Shown here: piece after piece, positions 45,072 through 59,252 of the stretch
Numbering within the stretch: position 1 is the first letter of the stretch
Layout of the letters: the number at the start of each line of letters is the position of its first letter
Source of the DNA: Acinetobacter sp. Ac_5812
GTDB taxonomy: Bacteria > Pseudomonadota > Gammaproteobacteria > Pseudomonadales > Moraxellaceae
Direction: 5' to 3'
DNA: 64,000 bases
NCBI RefSeq assembly: GCF_013072695.1
Contig: NZ_LXUK01000022.1
Location: forward strand, 307,084 to 371,083
The notes under the pieces: model-generated
Databases searched by the model: none
The model's input: the letters and a program-made list of their open reading frames with translations, nothing else
What the model was told of the DNA's origin: nothing
Translations under genes and position numbers: made by a program

Positions 45072-45126
45072 AGATTTTATCAAGTCTGCACTTAGCCTAA
45101 ACAAGCTGAGTAAATCACTATATTAA
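45061..45126 (+). pseudogene. out-of-frame continuation after the Hint domain
   Basis: One frame over from the Hint stop, 21 codons stay open: YKAKDFIKSALSLNKLSKSLY. Pretoxin Hint domains normally end WVHN and run on into a toxin of this helical type, so a one-base frameshift at the Hint end plus truncation would explain both the odd Gln-Gly end and this remnant. This is inference from the reading frames. Confidence 0.4.
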
Positions 45127-45228
45127 AAAGTTCAGCGTCTAAGTATGAAGAAATAGAAATTTATGGAAAAATTTAGAATAAGTATAGGTTGAAATAATTT
45201 GGATGGAATAATCCAAATTGAATCATTG

Positions 45229-45251
45229 TAGGGCAAATACAATTTGCCCTA
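45229..45251. terminator. hairpin downstream of alpha/beta hydrolase
   Basis: TAGGGCAAAT and ATTTGCCCTA form a perfect 10-bp stem with an ACA loop between the convergent Hint and hydrolase genes. No strong T-run; probable 3'-end structure. Confidence 0.5.
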
Positions 45252-45273
45252 AAATAGCCTAAGAAATATTAAG
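45251..45273 (+). repeat. dispersed 23-bp repeat, copy 1
   Basis: AAAATAGCCTAAG followed by AAATATTAAG. The same 23-base sequence recurs at 49371 (one difference) and 57200 (a few differences). This copy overlaps the stop codon of the minus-strand hydrolase gene. Confidence 0.6.
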
Positions 45274-46174
45274 CTTCTTGCAAAAACTTACCAATTTCCT
45301 GACTAAACTTTCTTGGTTCAGTAATCAATGGTGTATGTCCAGAACGTTCAAAATAAATTGCTTTTGCATTGCTCAAGCCATTTGCAATCAGGGTTTGTCC
45401 TGTTTCTGGGTAAAGTGAAGATTCACGACCAATAAAGAAGGTGGTTGGGCAATTCAGCTGACTGATGGCTTCACGGTAGTCTTCATCATGATTGAGATAA
45501 TTTTCGACATACCAAAGTAGATAGTCTAAACGCTGAATTGGCAGTAAGTATTTTTGTAAGAATGGGCGATGCAAAGCAAGTTTAACGATTTTAGGCGTGT
45601 AGTTATTGCTACCTTGCAGTTCAATAAAATCACCCCATAAGCTCACAAGGTTGTAGCGAACATCATTGGGTAGATCCTCTAATGTTTGTGCGTTTTTATA
45701 ATCGAGCAATAAGGTTTGGATATCAATTAACAGTTTTTTAAATTGAGGGTGCTTTGGACCAAATAACCCGTATTGCCAAGAATCATCAACCGCAATTTTA
45801 GGCGTTTGATCAATATGCAGATAGGCCTTAAGTTTTTCAGCTAAACCACCATGCTTCATGCCATGCATGGCTGTGGTTGCACCCATGGAATAACCCATTA
45901 AGATGAATTGATCGAGTTTTAATTGTTGGATCAGTGAGTCTACATCATTCCAATGACTTGAGATTGCATCGAGCTTTGGAATCGCACAATTTTTTGAACC
46001 ACCAAAACCACGCCAGTCGGGAATGATAAATTCATATTGTTTGCGGTTGGCAAATAAGAAAGGGAGCCATTGCCAGCTTTGCATGCCCAGTCCAGATAAG
46101 ACGAGCACGGGTTCGCCTTCACCAACACGTCGCACAAATAATTTTTCTTGATCGGGCATGCTATAAGACGGCAT
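45269..46174 (-). CDS. alpha/beta hydrolase
   Basis: A 301-residue alpha/beta hydrolase. The nucleophile elbow is GYSMG (about residues 93-97), the oxyanion region LVLSGLGMQSWQW, and the catalytic His is in SGHTPLI near the C-terminus; Asp is likely in the strand before FFIGRESS. The substrate is unknown. It lies 2 bases after the padR stop and is probably co-transcribed with it, opposite the fadH operon. Confidence 0.88.
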   Translation of the reverse strand: MPSYSMPDQEKLFVRRVGEGEPVLVLSGLGMQSWQWLPFLFANRKQYEFIIPDWRGFGGSKNCAIPKLDAISSHWNDVDSLIQQLKLDQFILMGYSMGATTAMHGMKHGGLAEKLKAYLHIDQTPKIAVDDSWQYGLFGPKHPQFKKLLIDIQTLLLDYKNAQTLEDLPNDVRYNLVSLWGDFIELQGSNNYTPKIVKLALHRPFLQKYLLPIQRLDYLLWYVENYLNHDEDYREAISQLNCPTTFFIGRESSLYPETGQTLIANGLSNAKAIYFERSGHTPLITEPRKFSQEIGKFLQEA

Positions 46175-46176
46175 TA

Positions 46177-46734
46177 TTATTCTCCACTATTGTTGGTTTC
46201 TTCAAACTTTTGCAGTTCAGGAATCATTTGTTCTAACCATTTTATCCATTCATTTTCCTTAATGATACCGAGCTCCAGAATCATCTTATGGATAAACAAA
46301 ACGCGATTGGTTGGTTGGTTGTCTTTAAAATCTTTATCATGAATAGCTTGATAAAGGCTTAATTTTTCCTTATGTAATGACAAATGACGTTCTAATTCAG
46401 GCAAAATATTATTGCCACCGAGTTGAGCTTCCGCTCTTAATCTGACCATGAGGTCATCACGTAGTTGAGCGGGTTCACTTTGTTGTTCAATCCATGAAGC
46501 CAGTTGTATTCTTCCAAGTTGTTCAACTTGATAAGTTTTTTTACGGCTGTTGGCAGCTTGTTCTTCTAATGTCGAAATCCATCCTTTTTTCAGCATCCCG
46601 TTGAGTTCACGATAGATTTGCTGATGAGTCGCATTCCAAAAGAAGCCCATTGAACGGTCAAAGCGACGAGCCAAGTCAAAACCTGTACTTGGTTTTTCCA
46701 ATAAGCTGGTCAATAAAACATGGGCGAGTGACAT
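46177..46734 (-). CDS. PadR family transcriptional regulator
   Basis: A 185-residue repressor with an N-terminal winged helix (SLAHVLLTSLLEKPSTGFDLARRF, NATHQQIYRELNGMLKKGWIST) and a C-terminal helical dimerisation domain, the PadR/Vir layout. Two palindromes built on ATGCAA...TTGCAT lie in the intergenic region to the fadH operon and are its likely operators. It probably controls its own operon and the divergent one in response to an aromatic or lipid-derived ligand; the ligand is not known. Confidence 0.92.
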   Translation of the reverse strand: MSLAHVLLTSLLEKPSTGFDLARRFDRSMGFFWNATHQQIYRELNGMLKKGWISTLEEQAANSRKKTYQVEQLGRIQLASWIEQQSEPAQLRDDLMVRLRAEAQLGGNNILPELERHLSLHKEKLSLYQAIHDKDFKDNQPTNRVLFIHKMILELGIIKENEWIKWLEQMIPELQKFEETNNSGE

Positions 46735-46767
46735 GATGTTCCATAATAAAAAAATGACTCATCAGAA

Positions 46768-46787
46768 TTATGCAATATGTTGCATAA
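46768..46787. promoter_or_regulatory. PadR operator 1
   Basis: TTATGCAATATGTTGCATAA is a near-perfect 20-bp palindrome of the ATGCAA-TTGCAT type, in the padR-fadH intergenic region. Confidence 0.75.
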
Positions 46788-48884
<2,097 letters not shown>

Positions 48885-48955
48885 ACATGCTAGGGAGTAT
48901 TTTCTACTGAGGAAATGCTCCCGACTTATCCATTAAATCTCAAGGGAGAATAACA

Positions 48956-49363
48956 ATGACATTGGAAACCACAAAACAAGCTTTAGAAAACTGGCATCAG
49001 ATGATTAAAACAGGTGACCTATCAAACTTAAATGAATTGCTGGCTGATGATGTGGTGTTTCGTTCACCAGTTGCCTACAACCCTTATGAAGGGAAACACG
49101 TGGTTTTCTTTATCTTGACCAATGTGATTCAGGTATTTGAAAACTTTACTTATCATCGGGAGTTTTATACCGAAGATGGTGAGAATGTTGTGTTGGAATT
49201 TAGTGCCAATGTCAGCGGAAAGTCACTTAAAGGGATTGATATGATTCGCTTTAATGAACAAGGCAAAATCATTGATTTTGAGGTGATGATTCGCCCGATG
49301 AGTGGTTTAGCAGCATTGGCAGAAAAAATGGGTGCACGATTTGCCAAGTATCAACCGAATTGA
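48956..49363 (+). CDS. SnoaL/NTF2-like protein
   Basis: A 135-residue cone-fold protein: ALENWHQMIKTGDLSNLNELLADDVVFRSPV (about residues 10-40) is the typical helix-loop start, and ENVVLEFSANVSGKSLKGIDMIRFNEQGKIIDFEVMIRP the sheet. Members bind or isomerise hydrophobic ligands. AGGGAGAATAAC precedes the ATG. It lies between fadH and the SGNH hydrolase gene. Confidence 0.88.
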   Translation: MTLETTKQALENWHQMIKTGDLSNLNELLADDVVFRSPVAYNPYEGKHVVFFILTNVIQVFENFTYHREFYTEDGENVVLEFSANVSGKSLKGIDMIRFNEQGKIIDFEVMIRPMSGLAALAEKMGARFAKYQPN

Positions 49364-49370
49364 TGTCTAC

Positions 49371-49393
49371 AAAATAGCCTAAGTAATATTAAG
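49371..49393 (+). repeat. dispersed 23-bp repeat, copy 2
   Basis: AAAATAGCCTAAG followed by TAATATTAAG, between the NTF2-like stop and the SGNH start, where it also supplies the bases near the next ribosome binding site. Confidence 0.6.
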
Positions 49394-49402
49394 AGAATTA
49401 AA

Positions 49403-50122
49403 ATGTGGTTAAAAATTTCAACTTTTGCATTACTACCTGTATTAGTCATACAGGGTATGAAAGTTCGTAATAATACACCACGTCTTTCAGAAGCAAGTGG
49501 CGACCGTCACGGTATCGTTGGTCACGGTCAGCCACTTTCTTTACTTATTCTTGGCGATTCGGCTGCGGCGGGTGTTGGTGTTGAAACCCAACAACAGGCT
49601 TTATCGGGAGCGATTATTGCTGAGCTGCAACATGAATATCAGTTGCAATGGAAATTGCATGCTAAAACGGGCGATACCACCCAACAGGTTTTTCAAGCAG
49701 TACAACAGTTAGATCAGCAGTGCTATGATGTTGTTATCACTTCAATTGGTGTGAATGATGTGACTAAACTGACCTCTGCAAAATCTTGGCTTAAACAACA
49801 AAAACAGCTATTCACTTATATACAGAATCAGTTTCAGCCTAAACTCATTATTGTATCGGGTGTGCCACCAATGCAGCATTTTCCAGCTTTACCTAATCCT
49901 TTGGCTTGGCTGTTTGGAAAATATGCAAAACAAATGAATCAGGCATTACAGCAATGGTTGGCACCACAATCTCAATTTCGATTTATTCAATATGATATTG
50001 AAGCTTTTCACGCAATGGATTTGCCGATGGCAAGTGATGGTTTTCATCCAAGCAAAGAAATCTATGCCATCTGGGGACAACAGGTCGCAACTTTGGTGCG
50101 ACAAACATTTACTCATGCTTAG
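49403..50122 (+). CDS. SGNH/GDSL-type hydrolase
   Basis: A 239-residue esterase or lipase of the SGNH fold. Block I is LILGDSAAAGVG (Ser near residue 52), block III SIGVNDV (Asn), and block V SDGFHPS (Asp and His near residues 218-221). The N-terminus (MWLKISTFALLPVLVIQG) is a signal anchor, so it is probably at the inner membrane facing the periplasm. It fits a lipid-degrading operon with fadH. Confidence 0.9.
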   Translation: MWLKISTFALLPVLVIQGMKVRNNTPRLSEASGDRHGIVGHGQPLSLLILGDSAAAGVGVETQQQALSGAIIAELQHEYQLQWKLHAKTGDTTQQVFQAVQQLDQQCYDVVITSIGVNDVTKLTSAKSWLKQQKQLFTYIQNQFQPKLIIVSGVPPMQHFPALPNPLAWLFGKYAKQMNQALQQWLAPQSQFRFIQYDIEAFHAMDLPMASDGFHPSKEIYAIWGQQVATLVRQTFTHA

Positions 50123-50141
50123 ATAGAGGCGGTTATTGAAT

Positions 50142-51227
50142 ATGGGTATATCTGCTTTAGATAAAATCAAAGTGTTAGGCTCAGAGTTCCTTGATTCAGT
50201 ACTCGGTGCTGAGCAACCCAAAATGTATTATGACCCGAAAGGGAAAATTAAAGATGTTTTGGAAAAATTACCACAGTTAAAGCAAAAATATCGTCCTACG
50301 CCTTGGCTGAGTAATACACATCTACATTTATTGTATTTTGATGTGATTCGTAAGAAAACCATTAAACTTGAATATGATCGCGTTGATCGTTTGATCATGC
50401 AGGATGGAGGGATTACTGCCGTTGCGTGGTATGGTTATGAGCTACCTGTAGAAACACCAACCGTTGTGATTATGCATACGATTACAGGGACACCTGAAAG
50501 TATGCGTGAACTGGTGAAAGATCTTCATGAATATAATGGTTGGCGAATTGCACTGTGTTTGCGCCGTGGCCATGCAGGATTGCCAATGCCCGTGCCTCGT
50601 ATTTCACTCTTTGGTTCAACCAGTGATCTGAAAGAACAGCTTGCTCATATTCAAAACCTGTTTCCACAATCTGATTTATATGCAGTTGGTTCCTCAGCAG
50701 GTACGGGGCTCTTGGTACGTTATTTAGGCGAGCAAGGGGTAGATACGCCATTCAAAGCTGCTTTTGCAATGTGTCCCGGCTATAACACTGAAATCGGTTT
50801 TAAAAATGTGCATCCTTTTTATAGCAAAATGATGACCAAGAAGTTATTTAAATACTTCATTTACCCTTATCAGAATACATGGAATCAAATTGCATCTGTA
50901 GAAAAAGTGCTAACGACAACAAGCTTGGAAGAGTTTGAAAAAGAATATTTTGAAATGGCAGGATTTCAGGATTACCAGAGTTATTGCCAAGCGATTAATC
51001 CAATCTATGTCTTCGAAAATGTCAAAATTCCATTGATGATTCTCAATGCAGAAGATGATCCAGTCTGTTCAATTAAAAACTTAGAACCTTATAAAGATGC
51101 TATTCAGCAAATGGACAATATTGCAGTGGTAACGACCAAAAAAGGAAGCCATTGTGGTTTTTATGAAAGTTTAACGGTGAAATCTTGGGCCTCACGTTTG
51201 ATGGCGGACTTTTTTAAAAATTACTAA
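50142..51227 (+). CDS. YheT-type alpha/beta hydrolase
   Basis: A 361-residue hydrolase of the YheT/ABHD family. LPVETPTVVIMHTITGTPESMRELV (in part) is the oxyanion loop, GSSAGTGLLVRYLG the nucleophile Ser (about residue 189), ILNAEDDPVC the Asp loop and KGSHCGF the His. Bacterial members are poorly characterised esterases. It ends the fadH operon. ATG 50142 follows GAGGCGG; TTG at 50136 is in frame. A strong terminator follows. Confidence 0.88.
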   Translation: MGISALDKIKVLGSEFLDSVLGAEQPKMYYDPKGKIKDVLEKLPQLKQKYRPTPWLSNTHLHLLYFDVIRKKTIKLEYDRVDRLIMQDGGITAVAWYGYELPVETPTVVIMHTITGTPESMRELVKDLHEYNGWRIALCLRRGHAGLPMPVPRISLFGSTSDLKEQLAHIQNLFPQSDLYAVGSSAGTGLLVRYLGEQGVDTPFKAAFAMCPGYNTEIGFKNVHPFYSKMMTKKLFKYFIYPYQNTWNQIASVEKVLTTTSLEEFEKEYFEMAGFQDYQSYCQAINPIYVFENVKIPLMILNAEDDPVCSIKNLEPYKDAIQQMDNIAVVTTKKGSHCGFYESLTVKSWASRLMADFFKNY

Positions 51228-51237
51228 TTTATAGACA

Positions 51238-51269
51238 CAAAAAAGCCAGTTGCAAGAACTGGCTTTTTA
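51238..51269. terminator. bidirectional intrinsic terminator
   Basis: AAAAAGCCAGTT and AACTGGCTTTTT pair with a 5-base loop between the convergent YheT-type gene and the lipoprotein gene. Confidence 0.93.
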
Positions 51270-51284
51270 CTATTCACGAATGAA

Positions 51285-51752
51285 TTAGTTATTTAAAGCA
51301 GGTGTTGCGGCAGCGATTGCAGCAGCGACAGCGTCATCTTCACTTTGAGCTGGTGTAGATGGTTTTGCAGTTTTAACTGGTTGTTCAGCTTTAGGCTGTT
51401 CAGTCTTTGCTGGTTTCTGTTCAGCTTTTACAGGTTTTGGTTCTTCCGCGCGCGGAGCTTCAGTTGCAGCAGGCGTTTCTGTTTGAGCTGGATGAGTCTC
51501 ACGACGAATCTCAGTCGTTGTGTTTGGTGTTTCTTCACGCGTTGTTTCTATAACAGGCGCTGGAGCTTCGTGTTTATCGACACTTTCTAAAGACTCGAAC
51601 TCTTGGATTTTTTCAGGCTCAGGCTGGGTTTGAGTCTCAGTTGCGGTCTGTTCTTGCTGCTCTTCGTTTTTTGGTTCTTCTTTTTTCACACAAGCAGTTA
51701 ATAAAAGACCAGTCGCAAGTGCTGCACAAATTAAAAGTTTTTTATTCGCCAT
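51285..51752 (-). CDS. proline/glutamate-rich lipoprotein
   Basis: A 155-residue lipoprotein: lipobox LLLTAC with Cys21, then a low-complexity mature chain rich in Glu, Pro, Lys, Thr and Ala (KAEQKPAKTEQPKAEQP) and an alanine-rich end. Such chains are usually disordered and may span the periplasm or bind cell wall. No family is recognised. Confidence 0.75.
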   Translation of the reverse strand: MANKKLLICAALATGLLLTACVKKEEPKNEEQQEQTATETQTQPEPEKIQEFESLESVDKHEAPAPVIETTREETPNTTTEIRRETHPAQTETPAATEAPRAEEPKPVKAEQKPAKTEQPKAEQPVKTAKPSTPAQSEDDAVAAAIAAATPALNN

Positions 51753-52056
51753 TGCTAAAACAACATATTAAATAAGGACAGCAGCAATTATAACAGTAAA
51801 TCTATGTGAAGAAATCCCTGTGAATTGTTGAGTTTGTTTATATTTTATAAATGCTTGCAATTAAACAGACGAGCAGCAAGGAATTTAAAAGTGATGAATG
51901 CAAGATTTTAGGCATAGCTTTAAGTGATTTTGGCCTGTTAAATGTAATTTATGGATGAAAAATCCACAAAACCCGTAAATTTTTATCGAAAATGCTGATA
52001 GAATAACCAGTTGTTTATAGTTCTTTGAATTGATGCGGTTTGACTTTGCTTTATAG

Positions 52057-53754
<1,698 letters not shown>

Positions 53755-53786
53755 GTACTGAGTTTTAAATAAACTGGGAAGTTTAA

Positions 53787-55979
<2,193 letters not shown>

Positions 55980-55992
55980 GGTCAATTTATCT

Positions 55993-56109
55993 ATGTTGAA
56001 TACTTCTGATCATCTTTCTTTACAAAAGACAGAAACTCTGCAAATTCATAATCCTATAGAATTTGCAGATGATCTTCCTTGTAAGAAGGATGTAGGGAAT
56101 TTTTCATGA
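55993..56109 (+). CDS. possible 38-residue protein coupled to ftsB
   Basis: An open frame from ATG 55993 (MLNTSDHLSLQKTETLQIHN...) ends in TCATGA, overlapping the ftsB start ATGATAG by four bases. The frame contains a perfect 10-bp inverted repeat (CTGCAAATTC at 56038-56047, GAATTTGCAG at 56059-56068). There is no strong ribosome binding site. It may be a real micro-gene, or only a structured spacer. Confidence 0.35.
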   Translation: MLNTSDHLSLQKTETLQIHNPIEFADDLPCKKDVGNFS

Positions 56110-56477
56110 TAGAGATGTTTCGATCGACCTCGAGTAAATTGATTCTAGTGCTTGTTATCGCTCTGGTGGCAAGCCTACAGTATCAATTTTGGCTAGGTGA
56201 GGGTGGTTATTTTCCTCACCTAGCTTTAACTCAACAAATTACGCAGCAAGCAGAAATTAATACTGAGCTCAAAGAGCGAAATCGTATTTTAGCTGCAGAG
56301 GTTTTTGATTTAAAAAGTGGCAGTGAAGCCATTGAAGAACATGCACGTTTAGATTTAGGTTTGGTCAAGCCGAATGAAACCTTCGTACAAATGAGTACCA
56401 TCAGTACCCATTACAAACCAATTTATATCGATCCAAACGCAAAAGAAGACACTGCAACCAATGAAAACCCAGACTAA
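56106..56477 (+). CDS. ftsB: cell division protein FtsB
   Basis: A 123-residue bitopic divisome protein that forms a complex with FtsQ and FtsL. A short cytoplasmic start is followed by one transmembrane helix (LILVLVIALVASLQYQFWLG, about residues 12-31), then a coiled coil (ITQQAEINTELKERNRILAAEVFDL) and the ARLDLGLVKPNETF segment. The C-terminal tail is longer than in E. coli FtsB. ATG 56106 or 56115 are possible starts. It overlaps ispD by 17 bases, the usual gammaproteobacterial pairing. Confidence 0.93.
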   Translation: MIEMFRSTSSKLILVLVIALVASLQYQFWLGEGGYFPHLALTQQITQQAEINTELKERNRILAAEVFDLKSGSEAIEEHARLDLGLVKPNETFVQMSTISTHYKPIYIDPNAKEDTATNENPD

Positions 56478-57165
56478 GCTGTGGGCGGTTGTACCAGCAG
56501 CGGGTTCGGGCAGTCGTTTTTCAAAAACTGAATTAAAACAATACCAGTATATTCAAGAGCATACTGTACTTGAACACACCGTCAATCGACTGAATTCGTT
56601 AGATTTAGCGGGTTGCGTACTTGCCATTGGTGCACAAGATAATTTTGCAAAAAGCCTGTCTTTTCAGCATGTAGATAAACTGCATTTTTGTTTGGGTGGC
56701 TCAGAGCGAGTACATTCTGTTTTAAATGCTTTGATCTATTTATCTGGCATTGCTCATGAAGATGATTGGGTATTGGTTCATGATGCAGCACGTCCATGTG
56801 TTACTTCTGATTGCTTAACCCGTTTGGTTAAATCAGCACAGCATTCAAATCAAAGTGCAATTCTTGCTATTCCAGTACGTGATACGCTTAAACATGTCGT
56901 AAGCCAAAACAAAATCGAGAAAACCGTGAGCCGTGAGTTGTTGTGGCAAGCACAAACGCCACAAATGGCGAAACTCGGTGTTCTTAAAAATGCGATTGAA
57001 AAGGCTTTAGCCAATCACATTGTGATCACTGATGAAGCAAGTGCTTTGGAATATGTGAACGAGCCTGTGCATGTGGTGCAAGGGCGTTCTGACAATATCA
57101 AAATCACTTATACAGACGATTTAGAGCTTGCTCGTTTTATTCTTCAATCTCAAGACCATACTTAA
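56461..57165 (+). CDS. ispD: 2-C-methyl-D-erythritol 4-phosphate cytidylyltransferase
   Basis: A 234-residue enzyme of the MEP isoprenoid pathway that makes CDP-methylerythritol from CTP. VVPAAGSGSRFSKTELKQY (residues 9-27) binds CTP, LVHDAARPCV is the second block, and QGRSDNIKITYTDDLELA the C-terminal block. The Arg in GSGSR and the Lys in ELKQY are catalytic positions. It overlaps the end of ftsB. Confidence 0.97.
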   Translation: MKTQTKLWAVVPAAGSGSRFSKTELKQYQYIQEHTVLEHTVNRLNSLDLAGCVLAIGAQDNFAKSLSFQHVDKLHFCLGGSERVHSVLNALIYLSGIAHEDDWVLVHDAARPCVTSDCLTRLVKSAQHSNQSAILAIPVRDTLKHVVSQNKIEKTVSRELLWQAQTPQMAKLGVLKNAIEKALANHIVITDEASALEYVNEPVHVVQGRSDNIKITYTDDLELARFILQSQDHT

Positions 57166-57199
57166 TTAGCCTAAGAATGGCTCTTATTTTTTTTAACTC

Positions 57200-57222
57200 A
57201 AAATAGCCTAAGTAGATTTAAG
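57200..57222 (+). repeat. dispersed 23-bp repeat, copy 3
   Basis: AAAATAGCCTAAG followed by TAGATTTAAG in the ispD to lipoprotein spacer. A shorter TAGCCTAAG also occurs at about 57168. Confidence 0.5.
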
Positions 57223-57312
57223 TGATTTTTCCATTTTTTTTACATCAATCTAAATGACAAAATTTCTATGATTTGTTAAATTTGAATAACATACTTTATA
57301 ACGGAACAACAA

Positions 57313-57789
57313 ATGAAAAAATTATTCATTGCGGGTCTTTTTACTTTTTCTCTCGTTGGCTGTGCCACAACACCTCAACAACCTCAAGATACGACGCTAG
57401 AAACAATTCGCTACTCATCTAGTCCATGTTTTGGTGCATGCCCAATCTATTCTGTTGAGATTACACCTGAAGGTGCTGTTCATTTCGATGGTAAACAATA
57501 CACCAAAGTAACAGGTACTCAGGATTTAACCGTTGATCCTTCTGTTTATAAGAAATTACAGCAAGAGCTAAAGACCTATCGTCCTGCAACAGGTGCGAAT
57601 GTAAAAACAACTGGTTGCAAAGAAACAGCAACTGACCAACCAAGTGCTTATTTTTCGTGGAAAAAGCCAGATGGTACTGTAACAAAACTGAGCCATTACA
57701 CAGGATGTATTTCTCCAGCAAATGCTGAGTTGAATAAAGTAATTGATAAATTACCAAAACTAATCGGTATTGAAGATCTCGTTCGTTAA
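57313..57789 (+). CDS. DUF6438-type lipoprotein
   Basis: A 158-residue lipoprotein (lipobox SLVGC-ATT, Cys17). The mature part starts IRYSSSPCFGACPIYSVEITPEGAVHFDGK, the hallmark of DUF6438, with four cysteines that may form two disulfides (CFGAC, and TGC...TGC). It is probably an outer-membrane or periplasmic lipoprotein of unknown role. GGAAC precedes the ATG. Confidence 0.8.
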   Translation: MKKLFIAGLFTFSLVGCATTPQQPQDTTLETIRYSSSPCFGACPIYSVEITPEGAVHFDGKQYTKVTGTQDLTVDPSVYKKLQQELKTYRPATGANVKTTGCKETATDQPSAYFSWKKPDGTVTKLSHYTGCISPANAELNKVIDKLPKLIGIEDLVR

Positions 57790-57896
57790 ACTCACTGCTG
57801 TAAAAATAGACAAAATTAGCATTTATGCTAGTTAAAGGTATAAGTAAAATCAGTTGCTTATACTGCTATTACAGCAACGCGGATGATATAAAATGT

Positions 57897-57926
57897 AGGC
57901 TGTTGTATTAGTCAATACAACAGCCT
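57897..57926. repeat. perfect 13-bp inverted repeat
   Basis: AGGCTGTTGTATT and AATACAACAGCCT with an AGTC loop. It lies between the DUF6438 gene and the P-loop remnant; on the minus strand a weak T-run follows. It could be a leftover terminator or mobile-element end. Confidence 0.6.
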
Positions 57927-57941
57927 AAAGCTAGAATTAGC

Positions 57942-58125
57942 ATGTTTGCAGGGCTGAATGGTTCTGGAAAAAAGTATCATTAAATAATAATATTTATCGC
58001 CTCAGCATATTCGGGTGTATTTAGATGCAGCTGAACTTGAAAAAGCGTTAAATGCAATCTGAACGTTGAATTTAAAGACCTATCAAGAAGTTCTACTAGA
58101 TGTATTCATGTTGGCTTTTTAGCCC
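57942..58125 (+). pseudogene. remnant of a P-loop (zeta-toxin-like) gene
   Basis: ATG 57942 reads MFAGLNGSGK, a Walker A motif in the F-A-G-x-N-G-x-G-K form seen in zeta-toxin and related kinases, then hits a stop after 13 codons (57981). Downstream, another frame reads QHIRVYLDAAELEKALNAI and, after one more stop and shift, TYQEVLLDVFMLAF. Together they look like the start of one decayed gene with several frame breaks. The family is suggested by the P-loop only. Confidence 0.5.
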
Positions 58126-58230
58126 CAAAAAGAAAAAACTTAATCAACAAGTCTGTTGGTCTTTAAAAATTAGATTTTTTATAAACTTACTATTCAAAGA
58201 GACGATGAATTTGTAGTCTGCAAACAGCAA
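58126..58230. other. remainder of the intergenic region before the LysR gene
   Basis: Short AT-rich sequence between the P-loop remnant and the LysR gene stop. I see no feature in it beyond a weak T-rich stretch. Confidence 0.3.
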
Positions 58231-59127
58231 TTATTCTTTTTTTAACAAATTTTCAATGAGATAGTTATAAAGTAATTTTATTCGTTTTGGTGTTGGTCCT
58301 AGTTGTGGACGATATAAATATAAGCCCCAAGGAGATGATTTAATATTTTGCATCACCTCAACAACGGTACCTTGTTTAATCATGGGTAAAGCTAGAAAGT
58401 CGGGAATATGACCAAAACCAATCCCATCAATCAATGCCTGGCAATAAGCATCAAGATCATTAGTTGAAAAGAGAGGTAAATTGGGCATAAAAGTCTGATC
58501 ATATTCAAATCCCCAGAACCAATATTGATTTGAAGATAAGTTTTCGAATGCAATGATTGGAAAATGATTCAGATCCTCAATCTGTTGTGGCTGTCCAACT
58601 GTTTTTATCAGTGATGGAGCACCGACTACACGGAACCCCATATTCATGATTTTACGAGATACAAAGCGATTGTCATTTAAAAAACCAATACGAATACCAA
58701 TGTCTATTTGATTAGTAATGACATTGCTGTGTTCATCAGCCAGCATACAGCTAATTTTTATCTCTGGATAATCAATTTGGAACTTTGAAATTAATGGGAT
58801 AACGATATGCCGACCAAATGTGGTTGGCATGGTCAGACGGATATGACCAGAGACATCTTCAATCGCTTCATTAGCACCGTTCTTGACTAACTCATTAATT
58901 TTGTTAATTAAGGGTTGGGCCTGTTTTAATAGTTCTTCACCTTCACGGGTGATTTTATGACCTCGTGTACTTCGATAAAAAAGAATCTCACCCTTCTGAT
59001 CTTCCAACTCCTGAATCGCACGTGTAATTGATTGTGGGGATTTCCCTAACTGTATCGCCGCTTTTTTGAAATTTTCTGCGTTTGCAACTGTGCAGAAAAT
59101 TTTAATCAATTCGAAATAGTTATTCAT
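58231..59127 (-). CDS. LysR family transcriptional regulator
   Basis: A 298-residue LTTR. The N-terminal winged helix is FCTVANAENFKKAAIQLGKSPQSITRAIQELEDQKGEILFYRSTRG (residues 11-56; quoted in part), followed by the linker helix and a substrate-binding domain of the two-lobe type (VSGHIRLTMPTTFGRHIVIPL...). It is divergent from the oxidoreductase gene, which it probably controls through the palindrome at 59133-59149. Confidence 0.95.
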   Translation of the reverse strand: MNNYFELIKIFCTVANAENFKKAAIQLGKSPQSITRAIQELEDQKGEILFYRSTRGHKITREGEELLKQAQPLINKINELVKNGANEAIEDVSGHIRLTMPTTFGRHIVIPLISKFQIDYPEIKISCMLADEHSNVITNQIDIGIRIGFLNDNRFVSRKIMNMGFRVVGAPSLIKTVGQPQQIEDLNHFPIIAFENLSSNQYWFWGFEYDQTFMPNLPLFSTNDLDAYCQALIDGIGFGHIPDFLALPMIKQGTVVEVMQNIKSSPWGLYLYRPQLGPTPKRIKLLYNYLIENLLKKE

Positions 59128-59132
59128 AGATT

Positions 59133-59149
59133 ATTCCAAATTGTGGAAT
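59133..59149. promoter_or_regulatory. LysR-type operator between lysR and oxidoreductase
   Basis: ATTCCA-AATTG-TGGAAT is a perfect palindrome with 6-base arms. The T-N11-A pattern and its place next to the LysR gene start fit an LTTR recognition site. Confidence 0.7.
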
Positions 59150-59252
59150 TAAGAAATCCATATTCTATCATTTTTTTTGATTGAATTTTTCAGTACATTT
59201 CATCATCAGCCCTGATTGTTCGGCAACTTATTTATGCATAGAGGTAAATTAG

